Of a stretch of DNA of 64,000 bases, positions 60,845 through 64,000 are shown one piece after another (position 1 is the first letter of the stretch; every line of letters starts with the position of its first letter). Below the pieces are notes generated by a model. That model did no database searches. It worked only from the letters and a program-made list of their open reading frames with translations, and was not told the origin of the DNA. Position numbers and translations under genes: made by a program. The DNA is from Novosphingobium sp. 9U (GTDB taxonomy: Bacteria > Pseudomonadota > Alphaproteobacteria > Sphingomonadales > Sphingomonadaceae). The DNA lies in assembly GCF_902506425.1 (NCBI RefSeq), contig NZ_LR732499.1:1-64000 (forward strand), written 5' to 3'.

Positions 60845-61678
60845 ATGCGAGCTTACATGATCGCAGCGGTCCTTTCGGCCGCGATCGCCACCTCCCCTGC
60901 CTACGCACAGAAACTCGGCAAGGGCGGCATGGGCGTCGATGAGACCGTCGACCTGCCCCGCTGCAGCAAGCCTTTGGGCAGCGTTGCCCTGGTCGAGGAC
61001 AAGAGCGCGCCGAGCGTCGAAGATCAGCTACTTCCCGGCATGCGCGCCCTCGTTGCCATGGCCGAACGGCAGAACGGCGGATCCCCGTCCAAGGTCGATC
61101 CGGTGCCGGTTCTGAAGCTGCTCACCGCCCGCTCCAACTGCTTTGCCATCGTGGAGCGGGGCTCGGCCTTCGACGCTCTGCAGCGCGAGCGCGACCTCGC
61201 CGCCGGTGGCAGCGTCGCGGGCGGCTCCTCGCTCAACAAGGCGACGCTGCGTGCCGCCGATTACCTGCTGAGCGCCTCCGTACTCTACTCCGACGCTAAT
61301 AGCGGTGGTGGTGGCGGTGGCATCGGCGCTGCTTTCGGCTCAGCCGTGGGCCTCAAGACCAAGACTCTCCAGTCTCAGGTCATGCTGACCGTCGTCGACG
61401 TGCAGACCGGCCTGCAGGTCGCCGTGGCGACCGGCTCTGCCCGCAAGAGGGACCTTAGCGTCGCCGGTGGCGGCTTGCTGCTCGATCTCGGCGTAGGTGC
61501 CTTGGGCGGCGCCTACACCAGCACGCCGGTCGGCCTGGTGACCGCCCATGCCCTGCTCGACGCCTATCGCAAGATCGCCGTCGATATCCGCGGCCGGACA
61601 GACACAGCTCCCGCCGCCGGGACCCCCGCGCCGGCGCCGGCGCCGAACAGCGCCGCGGCACTTCCGCCCAAGCCCTGA
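60845..61678 (+). CDS. CsgG/HfaB-like exported protein
   Basis: A 277-residue protein with a signal peptide (MIAAVLSAAIATSPAYAQ, cleavage after AYA). The mature part has a CsgG-like layout: LGSVALVEDKSAPSVEDQLL, LLTARSNCFAIVERGSAFDA, ADYLLSASVLYSDA, and a TVVDVQTGLQVAVATGSARK strand pair, ending in an Ala/Pro-rich tail. CsgG proteins make outer-membrane pores or sense envelope state, but plasmid versions near transfer genes are uncharacterised. No lipobox cysteine is seen, unlike true CsgG. Confidence 0.8.
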   Translation: MRAYMIAAVLSAAIATSPAYAQKLGKGGMGVDETVDLPRCSKPLGSVALVEDKSAPSVEDQLLPGMRALVAMAERQNGGSPSKVDPVPVLKLLTARSNCFAIVERGSAFDALQRERDLAAGGSVAGGSSLNKATLRAADYLLSASVLYSDANSGGGGGGIGAAFGSAVGLKTKTLQSQVMLTVVDVQTGLQVAVATGSARKRDLSVAGGGLLLDLGVGALGGAYTSTPVGLVTAHALLDAYRKIAVDIRGRTDTAPAAGTPAPAPAPNSAAALPPKP

Positions 61679-61734
61679 CTCAGACCCCTGATCCGCGAAC
61701 CGGCCGTTCGGCCTACTTCACGAGAGGACTACCG

Positions 61735-62079
61735 ATGAAATACCTTGTCTCTCTTGCCGCCGTCCTGGCCGCTGCAGCCGGCTCGCCGGCGATGGCCCAA
61801 CCGTTCGAGAAGGAGGAGAGCCGCGCCCATGCCGCTGTCCAAGAGATGCAGACCGCCGCAAGCAAGCTCCAGAGCGACACGCGCGGCGCCAGCCTCGAGC
61901 AGATGCGCAGCCAGTTCAACAAGCCGGCCGCGATGCTTTGCAACGAGAAGGATGGTCACTGTCCCGACTGCCCGCACAAGGACTGCACCGAATGTCCCGA
62001 GCACCAGGCATCGAACGGCAACTGCCCCGAATGCGCCGAGCACGGCGAGGGCCTGTGCAAGGAAAAGGGGCACGCATAG
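61735..62079 (+). CDS. Cysteine-rich periplasmic protein
   Basis: A 114-residue protein with a signal peptide (LVSLAAVLAAAAGSPAMAQP). The mature helical part ends in a cluster of Cys pairs (CPDCPHKDCTECPEHQ, CPECAEHGEGLC), suggesting metal binding or disulfides. No family recognised. The next gene starts directly after its stop. Confidence 0.7.
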   Translation: MKYLVSLAAVLAAAAGSPAMAQPFEKEESRAHAAVQEMQTAASKLQSDTRGASLEQMRSQFNKPAAMLCNEKDGHCPDCPHKDCTECPEHQASNGNCPECAEHGEGLCKEKGHA

Positions 62080-62349
62080 ATGCTGCACAGTGCGAGCCGC
62101 CGTCTGTCCGGCGGCACCGCCGCTGTGATGACCGCGGCTCGATCGAGCGGGCGCGTGCGCGTCACCGGCGTACTTCACCTCGCCCAGCGCGGGCCGGTGC
62201 TGATGACCGACGACGAGGCATGGCTGCTTGAGACCGAGGAAGACCTGACGCACCTCGCTGGCCGGACGGTCATTGCCGAGGGCGAGCGCCATGGTCTGGA
62301 CCACCTCCGCGCCGACTACGTCGCGCCGGCACCGAGGGAGCCGTCATGA
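62080..62349 (+). CDS. DUF5818 family protein
   Basis: An 89-residue protein with an OB-like pattern: RVRVTGVLHLAQRGPVLMTD, DEAWLLETEEDLTHLAGRTV and IAEGERHGLDHLRADYV. This matches the DUF5818 group common in sphingomonads. Function is unknown. It starts immediately after one stop and overlaps the next start by 4 bases (ATGA), so it is part of the operon. Confidence 0.75.
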   Translation: MLHSASRRLSGGTAAVMTAARSSGRVRVTGVLHLAQRGPVLMTDDEAWLLETEEDLTHLAGRTVIAEGERHGLDHLRADYVAPAPREPS

Positions 62350-62789
62350 ACATGGCCAGTGTTCCAAGGACCAAGTGTCCTTATTGCCTGCGCGCCGTGC
62401 AGCCCTGGCGCCGGCAGCAGCGCCTAGGTCTCTGCAGTCAGTGCCGCCGTCCGCTCGCGCTCGTGCCAACCATCATGAACCCGCGCGTCTACCGGATCTG
62501 GAATGTGTTCAGCATCCTCTACATCGTCGCTCTGCCGATCATCGGCGGCGCAATCGTGTCGATGGTGATCGGCGACCTTCCACCGCGCGAGCTGGTGATC
62601 GTCATCGCGGCCATGCTGCTGCTGTGGGGCAGCATTGACCTTTGGGAGGGCATTGCCGGCGTTCGGACCCGGATCGCGCGTTCCCGAAATGTCGTCCACG
62701 ATGGCGCCGTGGCGCGCCGCATTTCGATACCTCGGATCTTTGCAGGGGTTGCCGCGCTGGTGCTCGCGACCGCCGGCTTCGCGATCTGA
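62346..62789 (+). CDS. Zinc-ribbon membrane protein
   Basis: A 147-residue protein. A zinc ribbon at residues 11-33 (CPYCLRAV and CSQCRRPLA) is followed by three hydrophobic helices (VFSILYIVALPIIGGAIVSM and others). No family recognised. It overlaps the DUF5818 gene by 4 bases. Confidence 0.65.
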   Translation: MNMASVPRTKCPYCLRAVQPWRRQQRLGLCSQCRRPLALVPTIMNPRVYRIWNVFSILYIVALPIIGGAIVSMVIGDLPPRELVIVIAAMLLLWGSIDLWEGIAGVRTRIARSRNVVHDGAVARRISIPRIFAGVAALVLATAGFAI

Positions 62790-62809
62790 ATCAGACAGGA
62801 TCAAACTTG

Positions 62810-63511
62810 ATGGCCCCCGACGCGAACGGCAATAGTACACGCTTCACCGCTCTACTCAGTGGGGTGCTGCAGCAGGTATCAGCTATAGCGCTCGTCGGCA
62901 CAGCCTTCTTCTACTATGCTGGCTATACCTATCTCGACACCCGATATCGGGCATTCGGGCTCAACTTCGGTGCTGCTTCGGCGTCAACCGGTGAGATCAT
63001 CGGGTGGGGCTACCTCGCGACGCTGTTCGCCGCTTGGCAAGCGATTGCGAAGTGGATCGGGTACTTGGTGGCCGAGATCATACTCCTCGTTGTGCTCTTC
63101 GGGCTGATAGTTGTGGTGGTCAGACGAAATGCCCTCTGGCGTGAGTGGCTTAGAAGTAAGTTAGAGCAGCACCAAAGGACGGTCGATGCAGTTTCTTCGC
63201 GCATCCTCTTCATATGTCTTTGTTTGATTGTCCTGATAAGTTCCGCGCCTGCCGGGTACGTATCCGCGAAGTACGATATTACGGGGATCAAGAAGGGCGT
63301 TCAGAAAGGATGCTGCTATACCTATGAGGATGGCACCGTAAAAGCGACCGGCGTCTTGCTTGGGATGGACAAGGACCATCTATACGTCGTCACCAATCGA
63401 GGGTTGGTCACGCTGACGACAGCACATCTCAAGCTTGCGCCCGCGTTGGCATCGTCAGCTAAACGTCGGAGCCCGCTGCAGCCGGCGGCGAGTGCGGGCA
63501 AACAGCTGTAG
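62810..63511 (+). CDS. Membrane protein of unknown function
   Basis: A 233-residue protein starting at ATG 62810 with AGGA 8 bases upstream. Three hydrophobic segments (VSAIALVGTAFFYYAGYTYL, LVAEIILLVVLFGLIVVVVR, ILFICLCLIVLISSAPAGYV) precede a soluble C-terminal domain with a Cys pair (GCCYTYEDGTVKATGVLLGM). Base composition is lower in GC than the tra genes, hinting at later acquisition. No family recognised. Confidence 0.7.
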   Translation: MAPDANGNSTRFTALLSGVLQQVSAIALVGTAFFYYAGYTYLDTRYRAFGLNFGAASASTGEIIGWGYLATLFAAWQAIAKWIGYLVAEIILLVVLFGLIVVVVRRNALWREWLRSKLEQHQRTVDAVSSRILFICLCLIVLISSAPAGYVSAKYDITGIKKGVQKGCCYTYEDGTVKATGVLLGMDKDHLYVVTNRGLVTLTTAHLKLAPALASSAKRRSPLQPAASAGKQL

Positions 63512-63568
63512 CTCCCCACCTTCCATCCCGCGGAAAATCCTGTAGACGGTCCACCAAGGGGTCATGCG

Positions 63569-64000
63569 ATGGCGGCACAGGGTTGGATTTCGCTGTTTAC
63601 TGCGGCACTCGGCGGCGGCTTTACGGTCAAGACGCTTGAAATCATCTACCAGGAATACAAGCATCGGAAAGACCGGCGGACAAGCGATACTAAGACGGTA
63701 GAAGTCAGCCTTGAACCCATGTTGCGTGCGGCTGACGAGCTCGTTGGAAAGCTACGATCACTTGCCGAGCAGGACTTCATACCGATCCACGATCCCGACA
63801 CTGAGACGTTAGGGGAGCCCGGCTTCGCGAGCGTTGTCTACTTGTTTGTCCAATTCTGGTCGGAACTCGAGATTCTCCGGTTCCGCAGCTTATCGAGCGC
63901 TGTTGCTAGGAGTCCTCGAGGCCGGCAAGCTCAGGCATTCCTGACCTGCCTGGAATCGCGGCGGGTGCGCCTGATTGATCGCATCGCGCAGCGCGCGATC
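63569..64000 (+). CDS. Partial gene running off the window
   Basis: An open frame of 144 codons from ATG 63569 (AAGGGG upstream) to the window end with no stop. It begins with a hydrophobic segment (GWISLFTAALGGGFTVKTLE) followed by a helical cytoplasmic part (VEVSLEPMLRAADELVGKLR). No family recognised from this part. Confidence 0.6.
   Translation, partial: MAAQGWISLFTAALGGGFTVKTLEIIYQEYKHRKDRRTSDTKTVEVSLEPMLRAADELVGKLRSLAEQDFIPIHDPDTETLGEPGFASVVYLFVQFWSELEILRFRSLSSAVARSPRGRQAQAFLTCLESRRVRLIDRIAQRAI

Overview
The window reads as part of a large conjugative plasmid (or plasmid cointegrate) of an alphaproteobacterium, most likely a sphingomonad (Sphingobium, Novosphingobium or Sphingomonas type). 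This rests on high GC with alphaproteobacterial codon use and on the gene set: a MobF TraI and TraD pair, a strawberry-notch protein, an ArdC antirestriction protein, DUF3768, DUF2493, DUF2726, DUF5818 and DUF6927 proteins, and a serralysin-type protease. I see no rRNA, tRNA or CRISPR array. All names come from motifs read by eye; no database was searched.

Layout. 1-7 kb: three polysaccharide-type genes (acyltransferase, family 2 glycosyltransferase, polytopic membrane protein) among decayed IS5, IS3 and IS66 fragments. 7.4-11.4 kb: replicon I, with parA, parB, palindromic parS-like sites, an initiator gene (repA) and an array of about 22-bp iterons. 12-21 kb: accessory genes, namely galU, a dead transposase, a TPR-sulfotransferase, a secreted metalloprotease and an HNH protein, with long stretches that show nothing coding. 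21.2-25.9 kb: replicon II, with a small DNA-binding protein, a hairpin-rich leader holding a candidate antisense RNA, a RepC-like initiator, a frameshifted VirB1-type lytic transglycosylase, and a ParA plus small RHH-type pair flanked on both sides by arrays of a short palindrome phased at 17 bp.

26-51.6 kb: a mostly co-directional series of plasmid genes: primase-like, strawberry-notch helicase/methyltransferase, ParB-like, ArdC, lipoprotein nuclease, Mom-like, PP-loop, toxin-antitoxin, SSB, SLOG, and a DpdA-like base-exchange enzyme. This looks like a leading region whose job is to establish incoming single-stranded DNA and protect it from restriction. 47.2-48.8 kb holds four copies of a GC-rich repeat of about 307 bp around one small gene. 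52-64 kb: the transfer block, with a candidate oriT/operator region, an RHH regulator, traD, a free-standing copy of the TraD membrane domain, traI, and then an operon-like run of small membrane and exported proteins including a CsgG-like protein. The last gene runs off the window.

Most interesting: (1) a TTACCGGRTAA palindrome in 17-bp phase at four separate places, pointing to one plasmid-wide DNA-binding protein; (2) a recurring 5' leader (G/A-rich tract, short hairpin, ribosome binding site) before at least five, probably six, unrelated genes; (3) DpdA-like, Mom-like and PP-loop proteins beside ArdC, suggesting DNA-base modification carried by the plasmid; (4) a second, ATPase-less TraD membrane domain; (5) four genes each broken by what looks like one missing base, which may be a sequence-quality signature rather than biology.
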